Source: Amblyomma americanum
Lineage: Eukaryota > Arthropoda > Arachnida > Ixodida > Ixodidae
Reading direction: 5' to 3'
Assembly (NCBI RefSeq): GCF_052857255.1
Contig: NC_135497.1
Coordinates: 115,574,380 to 115,638,379 of the forward strand
DNA: 64,000 nucleotides
Of this stretch, positions 21,860 to 32,350 are shown piece after piece (the stretch's first letter is position 1; each line of letters opens with the position of its first letter). The notes below the pieces were generated by a model. It saw nothing but the letters and a program-made list of their open reading frames with translations. It had not been told where the DNA came from and did no database searches. A program made the position numbers and the translations under genes.

Positions 21860-22145
21860 GATAATAATACTTATATTAATCTATCGGTTAAAGAAAATTA
21901 CTTATAAAGCAGCAGAAAAAACAACCATGGTGCCGGCGGGATCCGAACCCACAACCTCCGAATATCGCGTCCGGTGCTCTACCAATTGAGCTACGGCGAC
22001 AGTTGTCCAATCTGCTGCTCTAGTGGGTATTTATGTTTATTGAGAGTAAGCGTACCTTGAGAGTGTTCACCAGCGCCACCCTCGTCCATAGCGGTGGACG
22101 TAGCACATCCTGTGATACCGCGAGTGTGACGTGGAGCGTCATGTG
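21860..22145. repeat. Fifth, diverged copy of the tRNA-bearing unit
   Basis: Shares GGTTAAAGAAAATTACTTAT, the tRNA-like block, the CTGCTGCTCTAGTGGGTATT block and GCGGTGGACGTAGCAC with the array at 15.0-16.8 kb. It lies just after the tail of the LINE, consistent with the LINE having inserted between units of this family. Confidence 0.7.
21929..22000 (-). ncRNA. tRNA-like sequence, fifth copy
   Basis: A 72-nt version with a canonical-length D loop (GCTCAATTGGTAGAGC), but the acceptor 3' strand (CGGCACC) no longer pairs well with GTCGCCG. The anticodon loop is unchanged from the other copies and lacks U33. Interestingly CCA follows directly in the DNA. Confidence 0.5.
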
Positions 22146-22429
22146 CGTGGAATGGGGTCCACTGCTGTCCTGCTGCTAATTTGCCGACCAGGGTGAACTA
22201 CAAACATCATTCCTGGAAATGTCACCGCTTTCAATGTGGTCGTCATGCGGGCTTACTGGAGAGGTGGGGAGGGATCCTTTCCTTCCTGCAACAAAGGGGG
22301 AAACGCAGCCGCTGCCTCCGCCGCTGCCGAGAGTCGGCACTGCCTTGTCGCTTTGGATGACGTCACAATTGTTGACTCATCTGCTGGGGAGGCAAGAGAG
22401 TCATGTGGAATTCCTCGTGGTTGCATGAA

Positions 22430-22965
22430 TGCGACAGAAGCCGACTCCAGTTCTGCGGGGAGTCGGTTTTTCCTTGTTCTGGCTAGGGGTGCGGGGGCTG
22501 AATAGAGGAAGTTGAGGCGAAAGTGTTGAGCAGAAAATTTTTGGAAAGTTTAGTACCAGGTAGCTCACTACTGCCAGCCCAGGCACAAAGGCTTATTTCC
22601 TTCTACCTAATTCTTTTTAGAAAGTTTAGTACGAGGTATCTCACTACTGCGGGTAGAGGAACAAAGGCGCCCATTTCCTTCTGTTTCCTTCCTAGCCTCC
22701 ACTGCAGTACTACAGAATGTTGACTGCAATCCCCTTTTACATGCTGTACTATTGATACTCTTGCGACGGCTCTCTCGGGCCATCTTGAATTAAACTGGCG
22801 ACATTCCTGAGTTTTCTCAAAAGGGGTAACTTGAGTCTTTTCGTTTCCATAATGAATGCGAGAATGCCGTCTGGGAACGAGATTTTTTCGTTGGAAAGCA
22901 AGCCTTGCGGAGAAGCTGACATACAGATTTCTTCGAATTGTCCATTACTGAATAATACATTCATT
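22430..22965. repeat. Unclassified interspersed repeat, copy 2 (empty LINE site)
   Basis: Homologous to the flanks of the LINE at 5.66-8.08 kb. Here GGGCCATCTT runs straight into GAATTAAACTGGCGAC at 22781-22790, the uninterrupted target site. It contains its own local duplication: GTTTAGTACCAGGTAGCTCA near 22549 and GTTTAGTACGAGGTATCTCA near 22624. No coding function is evident. Confidence 0.7.
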
Positions 22966-23271
22966 TTTGGTCCTCCCAGTTGGCTTCCTGATCTAGACGC
23001 CTGCCTTTTTTGCCCCTTTCACAACATAGGTGCACTCTAAGGCAATAGCACAGAGAGCTCCTAGCTTCTGACGCCTGTACACTGCACAAACAAAAGATCA
23101 CGAACTACCACGTGCGACACGCACGCACGAACTCGCACACACAGACAGCATACCTCTCACCACCCTGGATACTTTAAAGGAAGGATCTACAGTAGTGCAT
23201 CCACTAAATGTCGACTGCTGAGCACAACTCAGCATCTAGCTCTGGCATACGGCCGCTCCAAGGCGGCAGTC

Positions 23272-23479
23272 GTGCCAGAGTCGTGCCCAGCTGGCCCAGC
23301 AGAGCCGAAAGATTTTGAGAAAGTTCAGAGCTATAGAGTGAGTGAGGCACTGAAAGACCACTACAGCTACACTGGCAGTAGCAAAGCTCAACACGACAAG
23401 GTCCTCTATCGGTGCAAGCACTGCAACCAGGACAAATGGGGGAAGAACAGCACGGGAAACTTTCGGCGTCACCTAGAAG
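23272..23479 (+). pseudogene. hAT transposase relic: BED zinc-finger exon
   Basis: The frame from the ATG at 23272 encodes a charged N-terminus then a BED-type finger: KVLYRCKHCNQDKWG with the two Cys, and STGNFRRHLE with the first His. BED fingers bind DNA and occur at the N-terminus of many hAT transposases. The sequence then runs into CTAGAA/GTTAGT, a plausible splice donor at about 23480. The rest of the track frame beyond it is intron-like. A matching downstream hAT exon lies at 25525-25803. Confidence 0.6.
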
Positions 23480-23999
23480 TTAGTTATGAACTTTTGATTT
23501 CTTCTGTTTGCTTCAAACGAACTGCGTCTAGTATGATGAATAGTCATTACACAGCCTTGTTTTGGTTTCTCTTGAATGGTGAATGGGGGTTCAGTTTTTT
23601 GTAATCGGAACGACCTCCTTGGTCCATGAAATAAACCCGGCGGAAGTTTTAGGGGCGATATCTGGTATAGAACAGAGCAAATTGCGCCTTTACCAACTGC
23701 CCGATTGCCCACCCTGCTACAGAACATTTAATATTGTCAATGTGATTTCCGCCAATTATGAATGCTTCAATTTTTATTGCCAAACTCGAAGTTATGTTGA
23801 CGAAAGCCTTACACCTTTGATACCGTTTACAAGCATTGTTACAAGCGATAACGGGATTGCTGGAGTGAATGTGCCGACGTTTCACATTCTATATGGGGAG
23901 AGTCGATTTGTCTATTTTTATAAACTGGTTAAAAAGAGACTCCGGTCACCCTTTGGAAACAAGGACGATAAAGGGGTAATGTGACGTAGTCGCGAGCTT

Positions 24000-25500
24000 T
24001 TCTTTCCTAGCTTAAAGAGCGCAGTGAGAGACTGCAGAGAAAATGTTTGAGGTGGCATAAGAGGTGCAAACATAGCAGCTTGTACTATATGAGAAGAAGA
24101 ATTCCAGTACCAGATATCTGGGCAAAACATGGGAGGCGTAGAACCGATAACCGGTGATCTGTTTAGCAACACAGTGGATTCCAAGGTTTACGCGTAGCGC
24201 ACATAAGACAAGGACCAGCAGAAATACGTTTGCTTGCCTACCAGGGTTAAGAGTGGCCCAGGGAAGGGTCAGTTGGAAAGCACATGGCTCGCATCAGGAT
24301 TACTGATTACGGCTCCTGCTTTCCAAGTAGAACAATTAATACATCATGTCACGCTATATTCCGAATTCAAAATCGCATACCTTAAACTAATCATATGAAG
24401 ACAGCATCGTACTAGAGTAAAGTTACATTGTAATAGTTTTCTTTCTCTTCTCGCTCAATGTAGTTTGGTCAGTGCTTTAGCTACGGCAGTCAACATTTCA
24501 AGTAATGTTATGTAATGTTAAGGTTTGGTTCATTCATTTTTAGCAGTATGCTCGCACTGTCTTTGTCACATTAGTTTCTGCTCACATGGAATATGCAACA
24601 CGTATCTCAATGAGCATGTCGTAGTTGTTTTTACGCTGCCTGCAATGTGCGCGCCGCGGCCCGAGGCGACGAATATACACGCCTACTGCTGTTAGCCAAT
24701 GAATAGGCTGCGGCGTCTAGTTTCGAAGGTAGCGAAAGTTGTTTGATGGCCTCAACGGCCCGTTATGTTTCTGATTAATTGGGACGGTGTTTAGCGGAGG
24801 CATTTCGCTGCCCGTGCAGCAGTCACGCAGTTGGTGTTCATACGTTACAATCTAACCGCTTGAGTAATATTGTAACTGTGTAAAAACCCCTGCAGGGTTG
24901 TTACAGGGTTGCCTCGTGTGCAAAACAGCGTTTGAAAAAGGGTCGCATCGGTTGCTAGTTTGGACTGGTTGATGCATTATAACGGTAGCAAATATACAGT
25001 GAAGAGAATAGGACGCGAGAGAGTGCTTCGTCAGGTTTTGCTGTTTCCGCACCGTTTTTTCTTTACACGCGCTAGAGATGCGGTAGCAAAATATTTGACT
25101 AGAAGTCTTTGGCGGCGCGTGACAGTTGGGTTCGGGAAATAACCCTTTGCGAAAGCAGAACTGTTTCCAGGGTGAGAGCGAATTTAGACGAGCTTAAGCT
25201 GCGCAAAAGATTGACAGCAACTATTTTAGTGTGTGACGGACGCAGAACTAAAAATGCGTCCCGCGTACTTTGGATGCAACCCAGATAACTTGTATGCGAA
25301 AGGGCACATCACAAGACGCACACACACATGGGATTTTTTTAAAAGATAAATTAAGATAAGCTAAGAAACCTGCGCAAGTTTGTCCATGCAAGGAAAGTAC
25401 TTAATGCTTTGAATGAAGGGCATATTACGTTCTTCTGTTTGCGGTGGTCTATATTTCTATCTCCAACTTGTACGAACTGGAGATGGAAATACAGAAGTTT
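24000..25500. other. No recognisable gene; between two hAT exon relics
   Basis: No coding domain, RNA gene or bounded element is seen. If the two hAT pieces belong together this would be intron or inserted sequence. A short near-perfect inverted repeat lies at about 25455-25495 (around TATCTCCAACTTGTACGAAC). Confidence 0.4.
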
Positions 25501-25524
25501 CGTCGCAGAGTGCGACGAAACTGA

Positions 25525-25803
25525 AGCGAAACGTCAAATGCACTGGACGCCCCTGTTGCCATGTTTAAGCAACAAAATGCAGTCACAAGCAAACTTGCGC
25601 CATCAAACCAGATGATAAAACAGTTCAATAAGTATGTAGCCGAAATGGTCGCCTTAGATGGCCTACCGCTCTCTGTAACCAAAAACCTCGGCTTTAAACG
25701 GGTCATAGAGTTTTTGAATCCAGAACTCAGCTTCCGTTCACCAAAATCAGTCACGCGGCAGCTGAAAGATATGGCGACCAATATCGCACTGGCGGTTCTT
25801 TAA
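25525..25803 (+). pseudogene. hAT transposase relic: internal exon
   Basis: The frame containing the ATG at 25561 reads MIKQFNKYVAEMVALDGLPL, SVTKNLGFKRVIEFLNPEL and FRSPKSVTRQLKDMA. This spacing (F...Y..EM...D..PLS...N.GF..L...L.P) is the conserved segment before the catalytic core of hAT/ZBED transposases. The frame ends in TAA at 25803 without the DDE core or the C-terminal dimerisation region, so this is a relic. It is probably the same element as the BED exon at 23.3 kb. Confidence 0.65.
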
Positions 25804-25840
25804 AATTAGCTTCTTGAAACTCCTGAAGGGGGGCTTCATT

Positions 25841-26046
25841 TCATAGTAGACATTTAGACGAGCCGATCCAGACAGTCAAGCCTGGACTCCATGTGCGCGA
25901 AAAAGTAAGCGACACGAAGAGGCGACGCGGCGACGACGACGCGATTTCATAGTAGACATTTGGACGAGCCGATCCAGACAGTCAAGCCTGGACTCCATGT
26001 GCGCGAAAAAGTAAGCGACGCGAAGAGGCGGCGCGGCGACGACGGC
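25841..26046. repeat. Tandem duplication, 106-bp period, CGACG-rich
   Basis: The block starting TCATAGTAGACATTTAGACG at 25841 recurs at 25947 with few changes (TTTAGACG versus TTTGGACG, GACACG versus GACGCG). It precedes the Harbinger-like transposase by about 300 bp and may belong to that element's 5' end. Confidence 0.8.
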
Positions 26047-26353
26047 TGGCGTTCACGCCGTCGCCCACCAGCCAAACTCCATGCGCTGCGACAACGCGAA
26101 ACAGACGCGAACGCGAAATGGCGACGACGATCAGTGTTGCTGGTATAATACACCGCAAGGCTGTTTGCGCCTATAACGAGAGTCACATTATTCGTAAGGT
26201 TAAAAATTTCGTGCATAAAATTCAAAATAAAATGTGTTTACAGCTTTGTGCCTTGAGTATAGATTGTTTAACCTAACACTCACGTAACCTTATTGTACTG
26301 GGTTTTAGAGTTTTGTTTTTGGCGGTTTTCCCCGCGCGCTTTCCGCGATCGAA

Positions 26354-27221
26354 ATGGAGTGGCAGCAGAAAGTAGCAGCTCTGCGTTTGCGCTTAATTCT
26401 GAGAATAAAGATGGCCCTTACCCGCAAGTACTGGGTGCGACCAGTCTGGACGCGGCGCACTGAGGAAAGCGAATTCTTTACAGCGGTAAGTTGTTCCTGG
26501 CGAAGAAATGAAAGCAGCGCAACTGCATATGGTTCAATGCATTCTTGCAGATGAAGGTGATGCAAGACGGGGACGCATCGCTGTTCCACAGGTCAGAGAA
26601 GGTGTGCCCTCATGTTTTCGTTGGCGATGAGGCCTTCCAGTTGCGCCCGGATTTCATGCGGACACTCCCAGGGAGCCGCACAGACGCCAAAGAGGTGGTG
26701 TTCAACTACCGCCTCAGCCGTGCACGGTATGTATCACTCAAGCGAGAACCTAACAGTAAATTTAACTGTGTTTCTGGCCTCACTCAATTGCCAGTCAGCA
26801 TCATAGACTTGCAGGCGTGCGATATTTTATAAGTGCTAAAACCAGACTATTGAGTCACAAAACGTGCTTTGCTTGGTGTGAAAAAAAGTGAGACACATAT
26901 CAGTTTTGCAAGCAAAATTGTGATTGTTTCTTTTACAGAAGATGTGTCGCAAATGCATTCGGCATCTTGGTGTCTCGGTGGCGCATCTTCGAGATAAAGA
27001 TCAACCTCGAGCCGAAAAATGTGGACAACGTAGTAAAGGCAACATGTGTGCTCCATAATTTTCTTTGTATGGAGAGCAGTTCAGCTAGCTACCACTGCCT
27101 TCCTGGCTACGCTGACTGCACCGACACGTTCGGAAATGTTCACGAGGGCTCCTGGCGAGAGTCTGCATCTACCTCTGCAATGTTCCAGTTGCAGAGGACG
27201 AGGCCACGCAACTGTGTATAG
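26354..27221 (+). pseudogene. PIF/Harbinger transposase relic, three exons, internally deleted
   Basis: Exon 1 (26354-26485) encodes the N-terminus (MEWQQKVAALRLRLILRI, YWVRPVWTRR, ESEFFTA) and ends at a GTAAGT donor. A 65-nt intron ends TTGCAG at 26550. Exon 2 (26551-26726) starts MKVMQDGDASLFHR, then jumps to HVFVGDEAFQLRPDFMR, the second-Asp motif, ending in NYRLSRAR at a GTATGT donor. Intron 2 ends TTTTACAG at 26938, and exon 3 continues RCVANAFGILVSRWR through VVKATCVLHNFLC to TAG at 27221. Splice phases join correctly. In this family about 170 residues with the first catalytic Asp lie between LFHR and the GDEAF motif, so that part is deleted. The expected catalytic Glu in ENAFGIL is Ala here. 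It cannot be an active transposase. Confidence 0.8.
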
Positions 27222-27429
27222 GGTGCCACTGTTGTGCGCAACACATTTTTGGTGTTTTTTTTTGTGCTGAAGGCCAAGTGCACTGGCAGTGGAGCCTGCC
27301 TGGTGTCAGTAAAGCCGTAACGCTTGGGCAGTGGCTCAGCCATGTGTGTGTAGAGTGCAGACTACTAATTGTAGTTGCACGTTTCCTTCTCATCCATTCC
27401 ATTAGATGACAGTCCATCATCATCTTGCA

Positions 27430-27795
27430 TTAAGTTTTATAGTTTTATGAGGGTTTAACATCCCAAACGAGGGACGCCGCAGTGAAGGGCTCCGTAAATA
27501 TCGACCACCTGGGGTTCTCCAACGTGCACTGACATCGCACAGTACACGGGCCTCTAGAATTTCATCTCCAAATTTTCATCTAGTCGCCAAAGCATGTCAT
27601 TAGTTTAGGTTGGGCGACATTAGTCGCCGTTCTGTGACTGTTTTTGCGAGGGATGCCAGTCCCTTTCAGGCCCGTGGTAAATAAACTTTTCTTCAATCAT
27701 CTCCATTGAAATTCGATCCCCGCGGCCGGGATCGAACCCCCGTATTTCGGGTCAGCAGCCAAGCGCCATAATCACTTAGTCACCACGGCGGCCTT
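27430..27795 (-). mobile_element. tRNA-derived SINE interrupted by a 128-bp insertion
   Basis: On the minus strand the head reads CGCCGTGGTGACTAAGTG and continues with GGTTCGATCCCGGCCGCGG-type B-box sequence (written as its complement near 27725-27740). The body matches the SINE at 8688-8888. Between CATCTCC at 27563 and CATCTCC at 27698 sits a 128-bp foreign insert; removing it and one CATCTCC restores the SINE body. Confidence 0.75.
27570..27704. mobile_element. Short retro-insertion in a SINE, 7-bp target duplication
   Basis: The insert (27570-27697) starts AAATTTTCATCTAGTCGCC and ends GGTAAATAAACTTTTCTTCA. Flanking direct repeats CATCTCC (27563-27569 and 27698-27704) show it was inserted. 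The AATAAA near its right end suggests a 5'-truncated plus-strand retrocopy of an element or mRNA end. I cannot identify the source. Confidence 0.65.
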
Positions 27796-27989
27796 TCCTG
27801 CATTAGGTAATGATGATGCCAATTTTAGGTTTTCAAATGTTATAGTAATTGTAGGAATGTATTGGTTTTTCAGGTTCACTAATGTGTTCGTAAACAAATC
27901 CCTGTTGCCATTAGCCATACGAAAGAAATAAGAACCACGGAAACTTGCGAAGAATCGTGCAAGTTTGCATTATTGCTTGAAAATTTTAA

Positions 27990-28290
27990 AACTGATTTTG
28001 AGAAAAGGAAATGATGCAGTAACTATCTCACATATCTCGGTGGACACCTGAGCCGCACCATAAGAGAAGGGATAAAGGAGGGAGTGAAAGAAGAAAGAGG
28101 TGGCCATAATGGAGGTCTGCGGGCATAATTTCGACCAACTGGGGATGTTTAACATGCACTGATGTCACACAGCACACGGGCGCCTTGTGCATTTTGCCTC
28201 CATTGAAATGCGGCCGCTGCCGTCGGCTTCGAACCCGGGTACATCGGCTAAGTAGATGAGTGCCTTAACCACTAAGCCACTGCGAAGGGT
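27990..28290 (-). mobile_element. tRNA-derived SINE (tick Ruka-like), nearly complete
   Basis: The minus-strand head CGCAGTGGCTTAGTGGTTAA (A box) and CCGGGTTCGAAGCCGAC (B box) are followed by the shared body: GGCGCCCGTGTGCTGTGTGA, GTGCATGTTAAACATCCCC and GTCGAAATTATGCCCGCAGA. The tail region GGTGTCCACCGAGATATGTG then ATCATTTCCTTTTCTC is shared with the copies at 2.5, 48.7 and 63.0 kb. It is the most complete copy in the window and a good family reference. Confidence 0.75.
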
Positions 28291-28439
28291 ACCATTAATA
28301 CTTTCAGTGTTTGATCGGCCATACTATGGAATTGTTGTTCTAGAAGGAGGTCTGCTTTTCAATGATAATGAAATAGCGATGTGATAGCAAAAGAATAGTG
28401 ATAGAAAAAGAAGCCATATGTTGCTTAAACAATGTATCA

Positions 28440-28742
28440 TATTTCCATCCCTCAGCCGAGCTATTTCGTAAGCATCATATAATCAATATTCACTCCCTTT
28501 ATATTTACCGTCTCCTCCACCAGTCTCATTTTGCTAGTAAAATGTATAAAGAATTTTTATTGACACTTTCAGGTGCAACGTTACGCTGCAATATTTTTAA
28601 AGCACGGGCGCCTGAAAAATTGGGAATTCCACACCGCCGAACAAATTACCTTCTACAGTCATTAAAATATATAATGCCAGTGTTACGCAATAACCTCAAT
28701 GTACCCAGTTTTATTAACCCTGTTATAACCCACAAAGTTTAA
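28440..28742 (+). pseudogene. LINE ORF2 C-terminal fragment
   Basis: Within a 114-codon frame, the stretch ELFRKHHIINIHSLYIYRLL followed by a variable segment and then RRTNYLLQSLKYIMPVLRN resembles the C-terminal region of LINE reverse transcriptase proteins. Those typically read lf.k..il.i..ly.y and then R-TNYg.qSl.y..P.l.N. It ends in TAA at 28742. The RT core is absent, as expected for a 5'-truncated LINE copy. The clade cannot be told from this piece. Confidence 0.55.
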
Positions 28743-30220
28743 CGTTCATTATTTCTAGAGTGGCCTGTGCTTGCGTGCTATGAACATAGTAATGTTAGCT
28801 TTATGTCAAACTGGAGTGCAATGATCGGCTTTGTTGTAATCTCGTGTGCTTGCATACGCTTGGCTTTGTATAATGCCTTGATGTCTTTTTTTTTACTCTG
28901 ACTTCTGCTCTTTCTTTTGCAAATTTTTGATAAAATGTGTATTTTTCGAAATAGCAGTACATCTATAACTTTTTTTTGTACTGCTGTCACTGTTGCTTGC
29001 CGCCGGCTTTCAGGCCTCGTCAAGCTGTCCACACAGCTTTCTGCCTCGAAGAACGTCAACATTGTGACATGTTGAAAATCAAGGTGAATTTAATTTGAAA
29101 TTTGATGAGGCTGTGATCGCTAATGCCAGGTATCAGATTTATAGTTAATTGTTACATTATCAGGGGTTGATGTCCACAGGAGGGCCATATCATCACTCCC
29201 TGAAGGTAGTGATCCTGTACTAGGCTCAAAAATTGCCTGGATTGTGCTCATTTACTGGACAGACAAAAGGGAGAAGGTAATAGGTTAACTGAAGTGACCG
29301 AAGAAGATGGGTACCAGCACAATGCAGCGATACACCTCCATTGGGAGGGTTTCAAATTGGGCTAGTTGGTAGCTAACGTGGTGAAACATAATGCCAGAGA
29401 TAAGACAATCAGGGAGCAGTGGGAAGCTTACTGCTTGGAATCGGGAGAAGAGGGGACTTGTGTAAGTGACCCTTCATTTTTGCTTTCCAAAAAACAAAAG
29501 CAATTCTTGGAGAATTAATATCAAAGGCAAACCGATCTGCTGGGAGAGTCTTTTTTTGATACTTGTTGATACGATAGGAAATTTGCTGCTTTAAATGTGT
29601 TTTTTTATTTATCATTTGACATGTGAAGCTTGCATATGTGTGCAAAGCGGAATAAACTTCAGTTGACAGTTTGCGCACCAGTGTTTGTGTCGCCCCTGTG
29701 TTGTCCTCAGTCAGTTCAAAAGCGCATTTATATTTGACCATCTGCATTCTCTGTATTACATTTTCTGTTTTTTTTCCTTAGCGAACTTTGTTGGATATTA
29801 ATAATTTAATGCCTGAAGTGCCTGTGTGTGTAAATACTGGAAAATTATTTTGTTGCCTTTGAAGACTTTCTTTTATTTTGTATCTGAGCCTCTGCATACA
29901 GATTATGTACCTTTACACCTTATGAATATGTCCTTGTGTATTTAATATTTGTAGCATAAACACTCTGCACACTTGATTCTTTACATTGCCATGCTATGTT
30001 TCATTGTGCATTGAATATTCAGTCAATGCTGCCAATTATCATCACCCATTATGTTTTCCAACCTCTTCAGTAATCAAGGAGTTCGAAAGCAGTAACTTGC
30101 TAGACACAACAACTAGTCAAGCTGCTACAGCAGCTTTTTGCTTCGCCCCGTATTTCTGATGGAAAGAAATGAATTTGTAAACACGCTGTTCTCTTTGTGA
30201 TTGCAACAGATCACTATATT
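28743..30220. other. No recognisable gene
   Basis: AT-rich DNA with only short, featureless open frames on both strands. I see no repeat boundary or RNA gene. Confidence 0.4.
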
Positions 30221-30850
30221 CACACACTAAAATGAGAAACTTTAAACACGCCTTTTATTTCACAGCAATGCGGACGTGTAAGCATTGAAAATGACCACTG
30301 GAACTGCAATGTCTACAATGGCAAAGCTGACCGTAAATAAAAAAAATGCATAAAGGAACATAACCTTGATTATTACATAAAAGTGTAAAAGCTGCAGTAT
30401 TCAGAGCTACCACAGCATCACTATAGACGGGTATTACTAATCATACACTAAAATTAGAAAACATAGACACCTCTTACTTCACGAAAATGCAGACTCCTAA
30501 GTAATCAAAGAAATCATTGCAACTGAAATTTCAGAGTTGACTTTAATATATGAAATACATACAGGCACGTAACATTGAATGTTGCACAAAAATGTAGACA
30601 CTGCAGTATTCAGAGCTATCACAGCATCACTATAGTCGGGTATTACTAATCATACACTAAAATGAGAAAACTTGGGCACCTCTTACATCACAAAAATGTA
30701 GACTCCTGAGTATTGAAAACAATCGCTGCAACTGCAATTTCAGAGTTGACTGTAAAATAAGAAACGCATACAGGAACGTAACATCGATTATTACGCAAAT
30801 GTGTAAAAGCTGCAGCATTCATAGTTATCACAGCATCGCTATAGCTGGAT
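30221..30850. repeat. Three tandem units of about 210-220 bp
   Basis: Units begin near 30224, 30444 and 30653 at CACTAAAATGAGAAA-like sequence. They share GTATTCAGAGCTACCACAGC, CGGGTATTACTAATCATACA and a GGAACGTAACAT-type block. Divergence is moderate. AT-rich and noncoding, it may be a small satellite or the internal tandem repeat of a larger mobile element. Confidence 0.8.
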
Positions 30851-31198
30851 GCAACTCAAGAATAAAGCGGAAAATTCCTTTCAGCATCAACGCCTAATGA
30901 TGCCATTGGCTGGGGGTCTCCTTTCAGCGGCGCCTGCTGCTTATCTCATGAGTTATATGTGGCTATAATGTCAAAGGTGATGAAATGGGCAACATGAAAC
31001 AATGAGCATTGCTCAGAAATGCGACTGCTTGATTGCAGAAATATCACAGTTGATGCACAAAGCGATGCTGGCTTTACTGTATAATGACGCGGCTGACTAT
31101 AATGCCTTGTGAAAATACAAAATGTTGATGCCTTGATTATTGCACAAAATTGTGTGTGGTAGTACAGGGTATACTAAACAGTTCAAAACGAGTGACAC

Positions 31199-31535
31199 CA
31201 ACAGTCACCGAAAGCAAGGAAAGCATAGTCAGTTTTTATACATATACTGTCCTCCATTTCTTCGTATTGTTATGCCTGAAAGGTAACTGATAACAAATCG
31301 GATCAAAAACATGCATATGTCAGCAATGGAAACCAAACTCGCGGCCGTACACGACATGGAGGTCGTGGGTTCGGATCGCACTGATTGCAATTGCTTATGT
31401 TTGTTCCAATTTGTAATCTGTTATCTTTCAGGCATAACAATATTAGAGTAATAATGTCTCAATCAGCAAAAGCGCAATATGAATAAATGTATAGGCATCT
31501 ACTTCCCTATGCTTTCCTTGCTTTCGGTGACTGTT
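31199..31535. mobile_element. MITE-like element with perfect 29-bp TIRs and a tRNA-like segment
   Basis: The terminal inverted repeats at 31199-31227 and 31507-31535 start AACAGTCACCGAAAGCAAGG and appear perfectly complementary over 29 bp. A second, imperfect inverted pair lies inside (GTTATGCCTGAAAGG near 31270, its complement near 31425). The centre contains GGAGGTCGTGGGTTCGGATC, the variable loop and T arm of the tRNA-like sequence in the 15-16.8 kb array. No protein. The TIR resembles the opening motif of those array units, so they seem to be one family that carries tRNA-derived sequence. Confidence 0.8.
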
Positions 31536-31839
31536 AGCTTCCTTCATATGATCTTCCATTCATGATGTGCAGCTAGAAGCAATATAAGAGGGAACATGGG
31601 AGCGTGTGGCCTCCTCGCTTTCCAAAGTGCTGCCAGGGATAGAAGGCAAGAATCGTCAGTGTAAGGCGCACGCAAAGCAAGCATGGTCGCGTATACTCTT
31701 CCCGAGCATGACCCTGACGCCACCGGTTGCAGTCTATTGGTGTCTGCACTTTGCGAAGTACGGAGGCCCCGTGATCCTGTGTTCCCCCTCATATTGCTTC
31801 CATCAGTTCACGGGATATACCAACTAAATCATTTCTCTG

Positions 31840-32350
31840 GTATAAACTGCAAGCCACACTGCAACATCTTCAGCTACATCTCATTGTGGATCCTCTCTGG
31901 CACTTGCCTCATTTTGTCTTTTAGGTATGCTGCGAAATGGTCAAGGCCATCTGGTTTTTATTGGACGATTTCTCCGAGTTTATCTATTTGGCTATCGTAT
32001 TTCTTTATTTTGCTTCTTTTTTTACGTGAACTTGTGCTGGGCATTTTAGCCACAAGCTCGACACTGGCATTTGGGGCATTCGGTGCTGGAGCTGAGCTTA
32101 TCCCAGAACTGGACGGCAACGAGGCATACTCGTTGGCGTAAATTTGTTGAAAAATCTCCTCTGCACTTTCTTGTGGCGTGTCGTCGCAGTTATCTTCGAA
32201 CACAGTATATACAGGTTCCGCATGCCCATACGGCAGTGTTTCAACAATCAATTCATAACATGTTAGGTACCTTAAGAAAGGCCCACAAAGGAGTGGGTTC
32301 CTCAGCAACGGCAAAATGGAAAGTTGCAGATGGCCACTTGTTGCACTCAC
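31840..32350 (-). pseudogene. Possible BESS-domain exon relic (MADF/BESS-like)
   Basis: The minus frame from 32350 reads VYTVFEDNCDD, SAEEIFQQIYANEYASLP and PSTSSRKKRSKIKKYD. It meets a TAA at about 31958 and continues in the same frame with GLDHFAAYLKDKMRQVPERI and a second stop. The short helical D..F..YL...MR..P motif at the end resembles the BESS or accessory proteins encoded with PIF/Harbinger elements or MADF genes. The Ser/Pro-rich and basic linker fits that reading. With two in-frame stops it looks like a relic. The assignment is tentative; an unrelated host pseudogene is possible. Confidence 0.4.

Noticed and set aside
30221..30850. CRISPR-like array
   Set aside because: Units are 210-220 bp and diverged, without short identical repeats or unique spacers; the context is eukaryotic.
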